DNA from: Hallerella porci
GTDB taxonomy: Bacteria; Fibrobacterota; Fibrobacteria; Fibrobacterales; Fibrobacteraceae
Length of the DNA stretch: 64,000 bases
Direction of reading: 5' to 3'
Assembly (NCBI RefSeq): GCF_003148885.1
Contig: NZ_QGHD01000002.1
Coordinates: 1 to 64,000, forward strand
A program made the translations under genes and the position numbers. Shown piece by piece: positions 17,001 through 25,707 of the stretch (the stretch's first letter is position 1; each line of letters begins with the position of its first letter). The notes under the pieces were generated by a model, which did no database searches, was not told the origin of the DNA, and saw nothing but the letters and a program-made list of their open reading frames with translations.

Positions 17001-17844
17001 AGAAACAACGCTCCGCAATTTTATTTGAATTTTCAATCGCTTCGGGATGATCGGGAAAAAGCTCCCGCATTTCTGCTTCCGTGCGATAGTAAAATTGATC
17101 TGTCGGAAAACGTTTATCGGCGAACTCTTTAAATTTTTCGACGAGAGCAATGCAACGCAACGCTTTGTGCGCCGCTGCATCTTCGCGACGAATATAATGC
17201 ACATCGCCAACCGCGACCAATTCACGATCAAATTCTTTAGCCAGTGCCGTCGTAAAAAGATTCAGCGTCTTTTGCGCAGCAATTCCGTTATCGCAAAGAG
17301 AGAAATATAAATGTTCGCGGTCAAAAATTTTTGTGAGCGATTCCATAAATGCTTTTGCCGGAGCTTCTCTCCCCGCAGAAACATTGATGCCGTAACGGCT
17401 AAAGAAATCGCCCGCGATAGCGATAATGCCTTCTTTGTGCGCTTCGATAATTTCGAGAGGAACCGAAGGAATTTCTTCCCAACGTTTCGATTCTTCGTAG
17501 CGGTAACTCACAATGCGAAGCAGATTGTAATAACCTTTTTCGTTTTCCACTAATAATGTGAGCCGTTCATAAGTCGAAGGATCTTTGAAATTGGCGCCCG
17601 ATGTATCCACATAAATGTGGCAACCGTAAATTGTTTTAATCGGCGGGAGACCTTTTTCTTTCCGCTTTTTGTTCAACGCCTTGCCGCGCGTCTGAAATTC
17701 CAAAATGCCAAACATCGCGCCGTGATCGGTGAGCGCAATCGCTGGCGCATTATCCGCTTCTGCCGCCGAAAAAATATCGTCTAATCGTGCAGAAGATTTT
17801 AAAATGGAAAATTCAGAATGAACTTGGAGATGAACAAAACTCAT
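14035..17844 (-). CDS. dnaE: DNA polymerase III subunit alpha
   Basis: 1269 residues. The replicative polymerase of the DnaE1 type. The N-terminal PHP domain begins FVHLQVHSEFSILKSSARLDD with LTDHGAMFG. The palm is marked by GPGRGSAAGSIVTYIIGIT and MPDIDTDISDRDRGRVIDYV near residue 478, which carries two catalytic Asp residues. GVHACGVVI follows, and the helix-hairpin-helix and OB-fold (VVVGGIIT-like: SIVCVGGIITKLR) are in the last third. It has no exonuclease insertion, so it is not PolC. The gene lies between lpxB (downstream, overlapping) and the XPB-associated protein. Confidence 0.97.
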   Translation of the reverse strand: MSFVHLQVHSEFSILKSSARLDDIFSAAEADNAPAIALTDHGAMFGILEFQTRGKALNKKRKEKGLPPIKTIYGCHIYVDTSGANFKDPSTYERLTLLVENEKGYYNLLRIVSYRYEESKRWEEIPSVPLEIIEAHKEGIIAIAGDFFSRYGINVSAGREAPAKAFMESLTKIFDREHLYFSLCDNGIAAQKTLNLFTTALAKEFDRELVAVGDVHYIRREDAAAHKALRCIALVEKFKEFADKRFPTDQFYYRTEAEMRELFPDHPEAIENSNKIAERCFFEVKTGIGDDFWPRYAIPKEFLESEECKEIYRVMEDEYNKGYPLAFANAAKDYCAKNEGKTVETFTAEDKAAVEKIMEKTKTSRHGGDADAYLIYLTNQRLKRRYPDEEFQYPNHGTEVSDRVYKELNCIRNMNVAGYLLIVWDFINWSREHGIPVGPGRGSAAGSIVTYIIGITNIDPLKFGLLFERFLNPERVSMPDIDTDISDRDRGRVIDYVTQKYGSDCVGQIITYGMLKSKAVIKDVARVLGIDHREADAIIRNFPQRVLNFSLNDAWTGKDKKGKPVSDDYNPEPLHAFVNSREAYKELWDIALKLEDLPRQTGVHACGVVITPTPIYNLAPLYRADPADTPVVMYDKHYAEDIGLLKMDFLGLINLSIIQDTVNMVKKTHQIDVDMDKIPTDDKATFELLSRGMTTAVFQFESPGMQKYLRELKPSRISDLIAMNALYRPGPIDQIPHFINRKLGKEKIDCYHPDLEPVLGETYGVIVYQEQVMQLAQILGGYTLGGADNIRRIMAKKMPEKMAKLEPEFKKKCTDKGYDPAMIQKVWDAVLPFCGYAFNKSHAAAYAYVAYQTAYLKTHYGPEYMAASMTSKMGKTEDIVTIVQECKRMGITVLPPDINSSLGVFSANAKGQVVYGLAGIRNVGLPVIEDVVAERELHGPYKTLFDVCKRVSDYQSKQPEKRPPLSRKAIESLVLAGAFDKMSPTTPNRPTLMASVEKAIEVANRHRRDQDAGQTSLFDMFGGDSTESQMDESYEEAQPWGLMELLNKERDVLGLYLSAHPLDECRPELRGFTTNSLAESELNEIVDRNPKSIVCVGGIITKLRSFQSKKDETKTMGSGTLQDFQGEISIFFPPDTWERCRDHFGEDDRVIVRGKLTPQNLDPSSLQIIVDRAFSMDEVRNKLVSFIHVSVSSMELVDERMTAILERMEMAQALPGEHAAEVVFHVETLSGHIHTLRAQVIKVAYTPDFFEWLQREFGAENVWVSAKVK

Positions 17845-17854
17845 AAAGAATTCC

Positions 17855-19756
17855 TCAGGATTCGCGAGCCATTCGAAGTTGAGCTATCGATTCGAGCGGA
17901 AGATTAATCGATTTACCGCTCGGTTCTAATGTAATTTTTGCGATAAACGGCACTTTGGAAAAATGCAATTCTTCGACTTTGAAACGAATTTCTGCGGGCA
18001 ATTTCGGCGCAGCCGTTTTCTGATTTTTATCCGCGACTTTTTGCGAAATTTTCGCTTCCAAAGATCCATTGGTCGAACGCGCATAACGGAGCACTTTGAA
18101 AAGATCTGCCATTGCAAACTTCTGATAATCGCCGCCGTATTTCGTCGTGCCAAGTGCCGCAGAAACTGTATTGCCATCGCTCTCGGGTTTGAACGCGGCA
18201 TCGGGAGTTCCTTCTGCCGTCCAATGCAACCAAAATTCTTTGCTCCAATCCGTATTGCGGAATGGTTCGACTGCGGCATCATTTGTCGGATTTGCCGGTT
18301 CCAATCCGTAATGCTTTAAGAGTTCGCGAATTTTCGGCTCAAATTCCGGTTTAATGATAAAGCCGTAGCCTGGAATGGATTCGTCCACCATTTCCATAAA
18401 CGCGGGAAATTGATTCAACGCTTCGCGCACTTCGGCATTGTTCATTTTCAAAAGGCGCACCGAACTAAACGACGAATCATAATAGCACGCGGCCCATTCC
18501 TGCATCGCCCCGAGCACATTTTCCGGTGCGTTAATCCAACCTTCAAAACTTTCGGTAATTTCTCTAGAAAATCCCGTTTTTAATCCGTTCAAATACGAAT
18601 CGCGCGTAATCGCAAAACGCAAATACGGTTCATCGTTTTTGACTTCGGCTAAGCACGCCGACATAAAGAGAACGCGCGGAGCGCTCTTCACCGAAATAAT
18701 CATTTCAAAATTCGGTAACGTCGAAATTTGTGCGCCGAGCATCGGAGAAGCCGAAGCCGAAAGCCAATCCTTCGCCCATTCGCTTAAACGTACCGCGACA
18801 ATTTTTCCTGCGTTGACGGAAAATTCAACCATTCCCAAAAGCCAAAGTTCTGCAAGAGGCTTCGGTAATGTGGACCAGAAAATGTCCGCGGTTTCTTGCG
18901 GGAGTCTAAACGATGGATCTAAAGTCCACAAAATCCGCTGCGCATTCACCACCGAGAAATCGCGCTTGATGGAGAAAAGAACATGTTTGAAAAATTCTTC
19001 GTTTCCATGAAAACGGCGCTGAATCCACCATTCGAGAATTTCTGTTTTTAAACGGAATCCGTTGTGTTTTAAAAATTCAAATGTCGCCTCGGTAACGAGC
19101 AAATCCATGCCGCGTTGCTCAATCCAATTATGCGTCGACAAAAATTCGAGAATCAAATTGCATTCTTCGCGAATCGCATCGGGCGAAACTTGTTTGGCAT
19201 AAGTGAAAGCTTCTTCGCAAAATTGAAAGGAGCGCCGATGAATATTTCCTGCGCCATTCATTTTTAATTTGCCGAGACGCGCAAAAGCGAGCATTTGGCA
19301 AAGATGCCAAACCAACATATCTTCGTAACCGACGAAGCGCATTTTTTCGTCTGCGGAATTTTCAGGCGTCAAAAGAATCGTCTTCAAAAAATCGTCGAAG
19401 CCGAGATACACATAAGAACCTTTCTCAGTTCGATTGCGGAAAATGTAAAGATTCTTTGCGGCATCGAGCAAGAAAAGTTCTACTTCATCGCGTTTGTTCA
19501 CCGGCGCTGCTAAGCGAAGCTCATTCAATTCGAGTCCGCGACTTTCGCTGTGATAAATCAAAAAAATGCAAAGCCGTTTCCACGGTTCTAGCGACGTGTA
19601 AAATTTTTCAAATCGTTCGATATCTGTAAAGAATGAATTCGTTTCCGAAAGAATTTTTGCATTATTCAAAAGCCCCTGCGCGCCAAAGGCTTTCGTATGC
19701 AATTCCTTCAACTGAGGTTTCGAGAGTTCATTCAAAAAATCTTTTACAGCCAACAT
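17855..19756 (-). CDS. protein with helicase-associated (XPB/Ssl2 N-terminal-like, Helicase_C_3) domain
   Basis: 633 residues, without Walker motifs or other helicase catalytic sequences. Around residues 330-430 the pattern ISTLPNFEMIISVKSAPRVL, LRFAITRDSYLNGLKTGFSRE and FEGWINAPENVLGAMQEWA matches the domain that precedes the helicase core in XPB/Ssl2 and appears on its own in some bacteria. The N-terminal 300 residues contain winged-helix-like stretches (LCIFLIYHSESRGLELNELR). It lies between the exonuclease-DinG helicase and dnaE, ten bases upstream of dnaE, which suggests a role in replication or repair. Function is unknown. Confidence 0.75.
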   Translation of the reverse strand: MLAVKDFLNELSKPQLKELHTKAFGAQGLLNNAKILSETNSFFTDIERFEKFYTSLEPWKRLCIFLIYHSESRGLELNELRLAAPVNKRDEVELFLLDAAKNLYIFRNRTEKGSYVYLGFDDFLKTILLTPENSADEKMRFVGYEDMLVWHLCQMLAFARLGKLKMNGAGNIHRRSFQFCEEAFTYAKQVSPDAIREECNLILEFLSTHNWIEQRGMDLLVTEATFEFLKHNGFRLKTEILEWWIQRRFHGNEEFFKHVLFSIKRDFSVVNAQRILWTLDPSFRLPQETADIFWSTLPKPLAELWLLGMVEFSVNAGKIVAVRLSEWAKDWLSASASPMLGAQISTLPNFEMIISVKSAPRVLFMSACLAEVKNDEPYLRFAITRDSYLNGLKTGFSREITESFEGWINAPENVLGAMQEWAACYYDSSFSSVRLLKMNNAEVREALNQFPAFMEMVDESIPGYGFIIKPEFEPKIRELLKHYGLEPANPTNDAAVEPFRNTDWSKEFWLHWTAEGTPDAAFKPESDGNTVSAALGTTKYGGDYQKFAMADLFKVLRYARSTNGSLEAKISQKVADKNQKTAAPKLPAEIRFKVEELHFSKVPFIAKITLEPSGKSINLPLESIAQLRMARES

Positions 19757-19797
19757 AAAATCTCCACAAGAGACGCCAAAGATAGAAAATTTACCGC

Positions 19798-22524
19798 TTA
19801 CAAACCGAGAAGTTTGCGCAACTCTTCCACGCTGTGAGCCACCTCATGTTTAAAGCCCCACAAGCGTGTAAAGCTTTTGCCGTAAGGTTCGCGGACAAGT
19901 CGATTATCCAAGAAGAGAGCCGTTCCCGAGTCCGATTCACTGCGAATTAAACGCCCGAGACCTTGACGCAATTCCAAAAGTGCTTCAGGAATGTACAAGC
20001 TCTTAAACGCATTTTCGTTTTTCTCTTTTAATTTATCAGCGAGTCCTGCGATGAGCGGATTCGACGGATTGGGGAATGGAAGTTTTGGAATCACCAAAAG
20101 TTCGAGCGCACTTTCGGGCAAGTCAATTCCTTCCCAGAAAACTTGACAACCGAGCAAACACGCTTCGCGTTTTTTGCGGAACATTTCGACGAGGCTATCC
20201 ATGCCGCCATCGATTTGCTGACACAAAAGCAACTTGTTCATCTTAGCAAAAAGTGGCGCAAGCGCTTGATGCGATTTCGTCATGCTGAGAATACTCGTAA
20301 ACAAAACGAGCGCATTTTTCTTGTTCCCCGGAAGAATTTCCGAAAGCACATTTTCTACGGCAGCTTGGAAATTCGGATCATTCGGCTTCGGTAAAAAGTC
20401 TGCGATGATAATGCGACGCTTTGCGTTCACATCAAATGCCGACGGATAATTGCGCACAAACGGATGTTTGAATTTGCTCAACTTGGGCGAAAGCATTCCC
20501 ATGCGTTCTTCAAAATAGTCAAATGAATTTTGCAGAGAAAGAGTTGCCGAAGTAAATGTGGCGCTTTTAATCCACGGATAAAATTTTTCTGTCCAATTAT
20601 TTCCCGGATAAAGCGGAATGGCGCGGAGAATCGCCGTATGCGGATTTCCCGGTTCTTCCATATAAAATACCCAATCCTCTTTTCCGGCGGCGGTGATAAA
20701 TGCAAAGTCTTCGTTAAAGCGGCTGATTTCCATCGCTGCGCCTTCGAGATTGCGCGCCATTAGTGCAAACGCAGAATTATTCCGCAGTTGCGAACAAATA
20801 TCTTCGGCAATCGCTTTGACCGCATTACACGATTCAATAACCGTTTTCGGATCCGTATCATATTCCGCAAGAATTCCTTTGGTATAGCGGAATCCGTCGG
20901 CTTTATTTTTGAAAACTTTTTTGCCGAGTTTTAAGAAGAATCGATGCAACGATTTTTCACATTCCATTGTCGCTTCACGCAATTTTGCGCAAGCATCTAA
21001 AAGAGAACTTTCCGCATTAGCTTTCGTCAGTTGCGCTTCCATTTCGGCGACAAGACCTTTTTCTTGCGCTTTCGGGTGCACGAGAATTTTCGTAATGTTT
21101 CGCAAACGGAAAAAGCGAACCATTTTTCCAAAGCTCGCGTGACTCATCGCCGGGAGACGATGCGCTTCATCAAACACGATATGTTCGTATGTCGGCAGCA
21201 GCGCAAAATCGAGTGCTAAATCCGAAAGGAAAAGCGAATGATTGATGAAAAGTAAATTGGCTTTTGCCGCTTGGCGTCTTGCGTTTAAGCCGAAACATTT
21301 TTCGTAAAAGCGACATTTTTCGCCGAGACAAGTCGAAGCGTCGCTTGCAAATTTATTCCACAGCAAACGATTGCGAGAAAGATTAAAGCCCGTATTTTCG
21401 CTGCCCTCGCCCGTTTTCGTCTGTTCCACCCACGGGATGAGAGTCATAAAAGTTTCGCGTTCATCCGGAGCGAGCAAAACATCCGGCGATTTTAAGTGCT
21501 CTTCAAATTTTCTCAAGCAAATGTAATTGCCGCGGCCTTTGAGAACGAGCGGAGAAACTTTTCCTCCGAAAAGCGAAGCAATCATCGGAAAGTCGTGTTT
21601 AGAAAGTTGCTCTTCCAAAGTTCGCGTTGCCGTACTGACGACGACGCGTTCGCCCGCAGCCGCTTTTAGCGCAGCCGGAATTAAATAAGCGAGAGTTTTT
21701 CCCATTCCCGTTCCGGCTTCCAAAAGCGAGATGCCGCCTTTATACATATTGCGTTCCACGACTTCTGCAAAATCTAATTGCGAATCGCGGGCAGAAAAAT
21801 TCGGAATCACCGCAGACAATTTTCCGCCTTGTCCAAAAAATTCACGCACACGTGGCAAGCGTTCTTTTGCCGAAGAAATTTTCGGCGGCGTTACCGATTC
21901 CGGTTCTTGCGTCAAAAGTTCTTCGTGAGAAGGTGTGCAATCTTCGAAAATTTTTTCCCAAACAGTTCCGCAAGCAAATCGGGCTAAATGATGTTTTGCA
22001 AATGCATCCAATTTTTCAATTTCTGCAAGCGCCATCCAAAAAAGTTTTCCGCAAGCATCTGCATCGGGAAGCGCGCGGTGCGCGCGTTCGCGCTTGATAT
22101 TCAAATACGAAACCAAAGTTTCCAATTTGTGATTGGGCACAGAACGGTAAGCGATTCGCGAAAGCGCAAGAGTATCGAGCACCGGATTTTCTTCAATCGA
22201 AATGCCGACTTTTGCAAAAGTACTGCGCAAAAATTTGGAGTCAAATTGTGCGTTGTGTGCGACCAAAGGATAATCGCCGATGAATTGTCGAATTTGACCC
22301 GCGACTGTTGCAAAGTCCGGAGCGTCTGCTAAATCGGCGTCCGAAATTCCCGTAAGCGATGCGATGAACGGGCGCAAATTTTGTTTTGGCTTAATCAAAA
22401 AATCTTTGCTTTCTTTGGGTTCGCCATTTTCAAAGCGTTCCAAGGCGACTTCGATGATTTCGTCATGTTCAAAATCAAGACCCGTCGTTTCTAAATCAAA
22501 AGCTACATAGACATTCGGTTTCAT
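19798..22524 (-). CDS. exonuclease-helicase fusion (DEDDh exonuclease + DinG-like helicase)
   Basis: 908 residues. Residues 1-165 are a DnaQ-like 3'-5' exonuclease: FDLETTGLDFEHDEIIEVAL (DxE), AHNAQFDSKFL (Asp), and HRALPDADACGKLF (HxAxxD). From about 225 a superfamily 2 XPD/DinG helicase follows with Walker A EAGTGMGKTLAYLIPA, four FeS-cluster cysteines around CLGEKCRFYEKC plus one later or earlier, VFDEAHRLPA (DEAH box), and a C-terminal RQGLGRLIRSESDSG motif VI. Such fusions occur in Firmicutes DinG, where the exonuclease is active but the helicase has lost function; here the Walker motifs look intact. Likely acts on R-loops or damaged forks. Confidence 0.92.
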   Translation of the reverse strand: MKPNVYVAFDLETTGLDFEHDEIIEVALERFENGEPKESKDFLIKPKQNLRPFIASLTGISDADLADAPDFATVAGQIRQFIGDYPLVAHNAQFDSKFLRSTFAKVGISIEENPVLDTLALSRIAYRSVPNHKLETLVSYLNIKRERAHRALPDADACGKLFWMALAEIEKLDAFAKHHLARFACGTVWEKIFEDCTPSHEELLTQEPESVTPPKISSAKERLPRVREFFGQGGKLSAVIPNFSARDSQLDFAEVVERNMYKGGISLLEAGTGMGKTLAYLIPAALKAAAGERVVVSTATRTLEEQLSKHDFPMIASLFGGKVSPLVLKGRGNYICLRKFEEHLKSPDVLLAPDERETFMTLIPWVEQTKTGEGSENTGFNLSRNRLLWNKFASDASTCLGEKCRFYEKCFGLNARRQAAKANLLFINHSLFLSDLALDFALLPTYEHIVFDEAHRLPAMSHASFGKMVRFFRLRNITKILVHPKAQEKGLVAEMEAQLTKANAESSLLDACAKLREATMECEKSLHRFFLKLGKKVFKNKADGFRYTKGILAEYDTDPKTVIESCNAVKAIAEDICSQLRNNSAFALMARNLEGAAMEISRFNEDFAFITAAGKEDWVFYMEEPGNPHTAILRAIPLYPGNNWTEKFYPWIKSATFTSATLSLQNSFDYFEERMGMLSPKLSKFKHPFVRNYPSAFDVNAKRRIIIADFLPKPNDPNFQAAVENVLSEILPGNKKNALVLFTSILSMTKSHQALAPLFAKMNKLLLCQQIDGGMDSLVEMFRKKREACLLGCQVFWEGIDLPESALELLVIPKLPFPNPSNPLIAGLADKLKEKNENAFKSLYIPEALLELRQGLGRLIRSESDSGTALFLDNRLVREPYGKSFTRLWGFKHEVAHSVEELRKLLGL

Positions 22525-22533
22525 TTTTATCCT

Positions 22534-24333
22534 TTATTTTTCCGGAAGCTTTGGCATCCGCGAAAGTACATTTTCATCGAGAATATTTGCGCCGCGTTCA
22601 AGAACAAGTGTATCGGCCATCATGCGCCACGGCATGCCATATTCCAAATCAAAAATTTTCCCCGCAAAGGGAACATCCAACGAATCTTTTGTCCGGAAAT
22701 AATCCATCAAATATTTTCCTTCGGTGAGATCGTCGATTTTAAAATCGCCATCGGAAGAGCAACGCACCACATTAAATTTTTCTTCGCCCGCTTTCCGAAT
22801 TCGCACACGCGTATCGGATTTTCCGCCTGGAATTTTTCCCGAAAGAGTCGCAAGTTGTAATTTCGGAACCGTTTCAAATTTCACCCACTGCCGCGTTTTC
22901 ATCGTGATAATCGTATCGCGAATTCCGGTGACGCTATCCGGCGATGACAAAGTGGAATCCGCATAACGTTCCAAAAGTTCCACTTTCGCATCCGTTAAAA
23001 ACTTTTCTTCGCCAAGGACAAAGAAACGCACCGGATCTTTGCGCAAAATTTTCACCGGCAAAGTATCTTGGTTTTGCACGAGCAATAAAACCGTTCCCAA
23101 ATAATTCAAAAGCGAATCGGAAACCGGAGTATTGTAAGCGACGAGAATCGAATCTTCGGGGAAAACATTTTTTGCGCCCGAAGACGGTTCCGTTGCCGAA
23201 CGACTCGGCGGAAGCGTATCGCCTTTACGCTCTGTCCATTCGATACTAAGAGTCGCCAAGCGATGATCCAATTTGCGTCCGAGAGAATCGCGGCCGTATT
23301 TGCATTCAAATGTGTAAGATGAATCGCGATTGTAAAGAGAATCAAAATAAAATTGCATATCGTTTCCGCGCGGCATCCGGAAAATTGCCGTCGGATAAAT
23401 TCGCGAAGAATCTGGAGTAATCAAAGCGCAATTTTTGAAATCAAGAAATGCGCTGTCGATGAAAATATTTTTTGAAAATTTTGCGGTGAGCAAAGCGCGT
23501 CCCGCTTGAGAAATCGATTCCAACGAAATCGGCGTCGTATCTTGATCCGCTAAAGGAAGCCAAAGCGTATCCGAAAATTCCGGCGTTAAATTTAAATCGT
23601 AACCGTTAACGCCTGCGATTTCTACGGAAGGTTCAATTTTTTGGTTGCCGTTTTGATCCAAGAAAGCGACGACGCGGTAACGCCCCGCTTTCAATCCGCC
23701 CAAATGAAATCTGCCAAGGCTATCTGTCTGCGTCGAAAATAACGGCTGTTCTTTCACTAATTTCGGAATTGAATCCGCTTCAAGAGTTTGCGTTGAATCG
23801 CGATATTTATTCAAGTAATGATGCGAAGAACGTTCCTTAGCACCGATAAGGAAAAGGCCGACCGTCGGATATTGCTTATTACGAATCATCGTCGAAGTAA
23901 TCATCGTCCGCCCCGAAACCGAAAGCGAATCGATAATCGGTCCCGTAGAAAATGTCAAACGAAACGGATCGGCAACGGCGTTTCCGCGCAAATCTTTTAG
24001 CCCGCTTGCAATCGTCACCGTATAAGTCGTATTCGAATCTAACTGCGCCCGCGACGTAATATAAAGTTCATCGCCATCGACTTCAAATCGCAATTTCTTT
24101 TCGAGCGGTGGAGAAATCGTCACAGCGCTTCGCGGAATCGTCGGTGAAATCCATTCGTCAAATTGCAAATGAATATTCAATTCCGAAGAAATATTCACAG
24201 AACCCGGCGACGGATAAACTCCCGCAACACGCGGCGGATATTTGTCTTCGGGACCTCCGCCAGGAGCGACAGAAGTTGCGCAATTCAAAACGAAAAGCGC
24301 AAACGAAAACAAAATGACGAAGCGAAATTTCAT
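22534..24333 (-). CDS. lipoprotein with SbsA-type Ig-like domain
   Basis: 599 residues. Lipobox VLNC at Cys18. Residues 30-130 form a bacterial Ig-like domain (Big_5/SbsA): PPRVAGVYPSPGSVNISSELNIHLQFDEWI, then LDSNTTYTVTIASGLKDLRGN. Further on is a SdrD B-like or carboxypeptidase-regulatory segment (GRFHLGGLKAGRYRVVAFLDQNGNQKIE) and a similar one near the C-terminus (DGDFKIDDLTEGKYLMDYF). Proteins of this layout occur in Bacteroidota and Fibrobacterota, often beside core envelope genes, with unknown function. It lies 6 bases downstream of lepB, fitting a secreted product. Confidence 0.82.
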   Translation of the reverse strand: MKFRFVILFSFALFVLNCATSVAPGGGPEDKYPPRVAGVYPSPGSVNISSELNIHLQFDEWISPTIPRSAVTISPPLEKKLRFEVDGDELYITSRAQLDSNTTYTVTIASGLKDLRGNAVADPFRLTFSTGPIIDSLSVSGRTMITSTMIRNKQYPTVGLFLIGAKERSSHHYLNKYRDSTQTLEADSIPKLVKEQPLFSTQTDSLGRFHLGGLKAGRYRVVAFLDQNGNQKIEPSVEIAGVNGYDLNLTPEFSDTLWLPLADQDTTPISLESISQAGRALLTAKFSKNIFIDSAFLDFKNCALITPDSSRIYPTAIFRMPRGNDMQFYFDSLYNRDSSYTFECKYGRDSLGRKLDHRLATLSIEWTERKGDTLPPSRSATEPSSGAKNVFPEDSILVAYNTPVSDSLLNYLGTVLLLVQNQDTLPVKILRKDPVRFFVLGEEKFLTDAKVELLERYADSTLSSPDSVTGIRDTIITMKTRQWVKFETVPKLQLATLSGKIPGGKSDTRVRIRKAGEEKFNVVRCSSDGDFKIDDLTEGKYLMDYFRTKDSLDVPFAGKIFDLEYGMPWRMMADTLVLERGANILDENVLSRMPKLPEK

Positions 24334-24339
24334 CGCCGA

Positions 24340-25623
24340 TTATTCTCCGATCATGTGAATGATTTTACCAATTCGCGTCCACCGAATTTTGAACGGAATT
24401 TTAAACCACGAAATCGGATTGCTGAACGAAAATCCTGCATCGGAATTTTCAAAAGAAAAGTAAACAACGAAAGCTTTTGCTTTGATATTTCGCGCCGAAA
24501 CAAATCCCCAATAACGACTATCCGCTGAATTATCGCGGTTATCGCCCATCATAAAATAGACCGGATATTTCACCACATAATTTTTCACCGGCGTTCCATC
24601 GACAAGTAAATTTGCCGAAAGCGAAAGCGAAGAATCGAGCGAAACATTATACGCTAAATCGCCGAGTTGAGCGCCTTCAAAATAATCGTAACTCACCGGG
24701 CGCATAAAACCGTTATAACGTCCATTCGGATCAAACCGTGGCAAAAATCCGCTTTGCGCTAAACGTTTAAACATCAAAAATTTTGCAGGCCCCGTAATCG
24801 TATCGCCTTGCTGCAAACCTTGTCCGATAATTTGACCTTGCGAAAGAACTGCATTTAACAAAAGTCCGCGATCGTTTTCCACAGGCACGCGGAAATTTTC
24901 GAACAAGTAATCATCTACTTCAACGGAATCGCGATAGAGCGAAAGCGAAAGTTCAATTTTTTCTTCCGGATTTTCTTGCGCCATCAGCGACTTCATCCAC
25001 CAAAGTTTCGGAAGCGAAAGATTTTGCAAATCGATTGTATCGCCGACAGCGGGAATGCGCGTTGCGCTCAATTCATCGCGAGCAACTCCCGTCCGCGAAT
25101 AAGCCGTATATTTTCCTTTGCCTGGAAGTTTCTTTTGTTCCACGCCATTTTGAAAAAGTACGCCGTGATGCACTGCGATGGTATCGCCCGAAACAGCGAT
25201 GCAGCGTTTAATGAAATCTTTTGGACCGTCTGCGTAATGCACCAAATGCGGATTTCCCGGAATCGGTTTTGAATCCCAATAGAAATTTCCGAACATAAGT
25301 CCATCGGCTAAATGCGTGTAACGCTTCGCATCGTAATCGGGATAAGCAGGTTCTCCCGGATAACGGAAGATAACGATGTCGCCCGCTTTCGGATCGGTAA
25401 ATCCTGGGAACTTTGAATGCGTAAACGGAATCGGCGAACCATAAGTAAATTTCAGTCCCAAAATGAAGTCGCCCGTTAAAAGCGTATCTTCCATCGAACC
25501 GCTCGGAATTTGGAACGCTTGAATCACATATTGAATCACCACCAACGCGCACGCGATGGGAATGATAAGTTCTCGCAAAAGCATTTTGATGCCGCGAGAA
25601 ACGGAAAATTTTTTAGAATCCAT
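24340..25623 (-). CDS. lepB: signal peptidase I, enlarged
   Basis: 427 residues. Removes signal peptides at the outer face of the inner membrane. One transmembrane helix (about 17-36) precedes the catalytic Ser43 in QIPSGSMEDTL. Lys139 in DFIKRCIAVSGDTI is the general base, and MMGDNRDNSADSRYWGFV is box E. The catalytic core is interrupted by about 170 residues between the KRCIA and GDNRDNS boxes, which makes the protein much longer than the usual 170-320 residues; large inserts are known in Gram-negative LepB proteins. It is the first gene of the long minus-strand run and is divergent from mscS. Confidence 0.93.
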   Translation of the reverse strand: MDSKKFSVSRGIKMLLRELIIPIACALVVIQYVIQAFQIPSGSMEDTLLTGDFILGLKFTYGSPIPFTHSKFPGFTDPKAGDIVIFRYPGEPAYPDYDAKRYTHLADGLMFGNFYWDSKPIPGNPHLVHYADGPKDFIKRCIAVSGDTIAVHHGVLFQNGVEQKKLPGKGKYTAYSRTGVARDELSATRIPAVGDTIDLQNLSLPKLWWMKSLMAQENPEEKIELSLSLYRDSVEVDDYLFENFRVPVENDRGLLLNAVLSQGQIIGQGLQQGDTITGPAKFLMFKRLAQSGFLPRFDPNGRYNGFMRPVSYDYFEGAQLGDLAYNVSLDSSLSLSANLLVDGTPVKNYVVKYPVYFMMGDNRDNSADSRYWGFVSARNIKAKAFVVYFSFENSDAGFSFSNPISWFKIPFKIRWTRIGKIIHMIGE

Positions 25624-25707
25624 AGATTTTTACAAGATAGAAATTTTTGCATTTTCCCTTTTTAAAAAGTCTTTTCTTTAACCCCGTTATTTTCTATTTT
25701 TCGGAGC

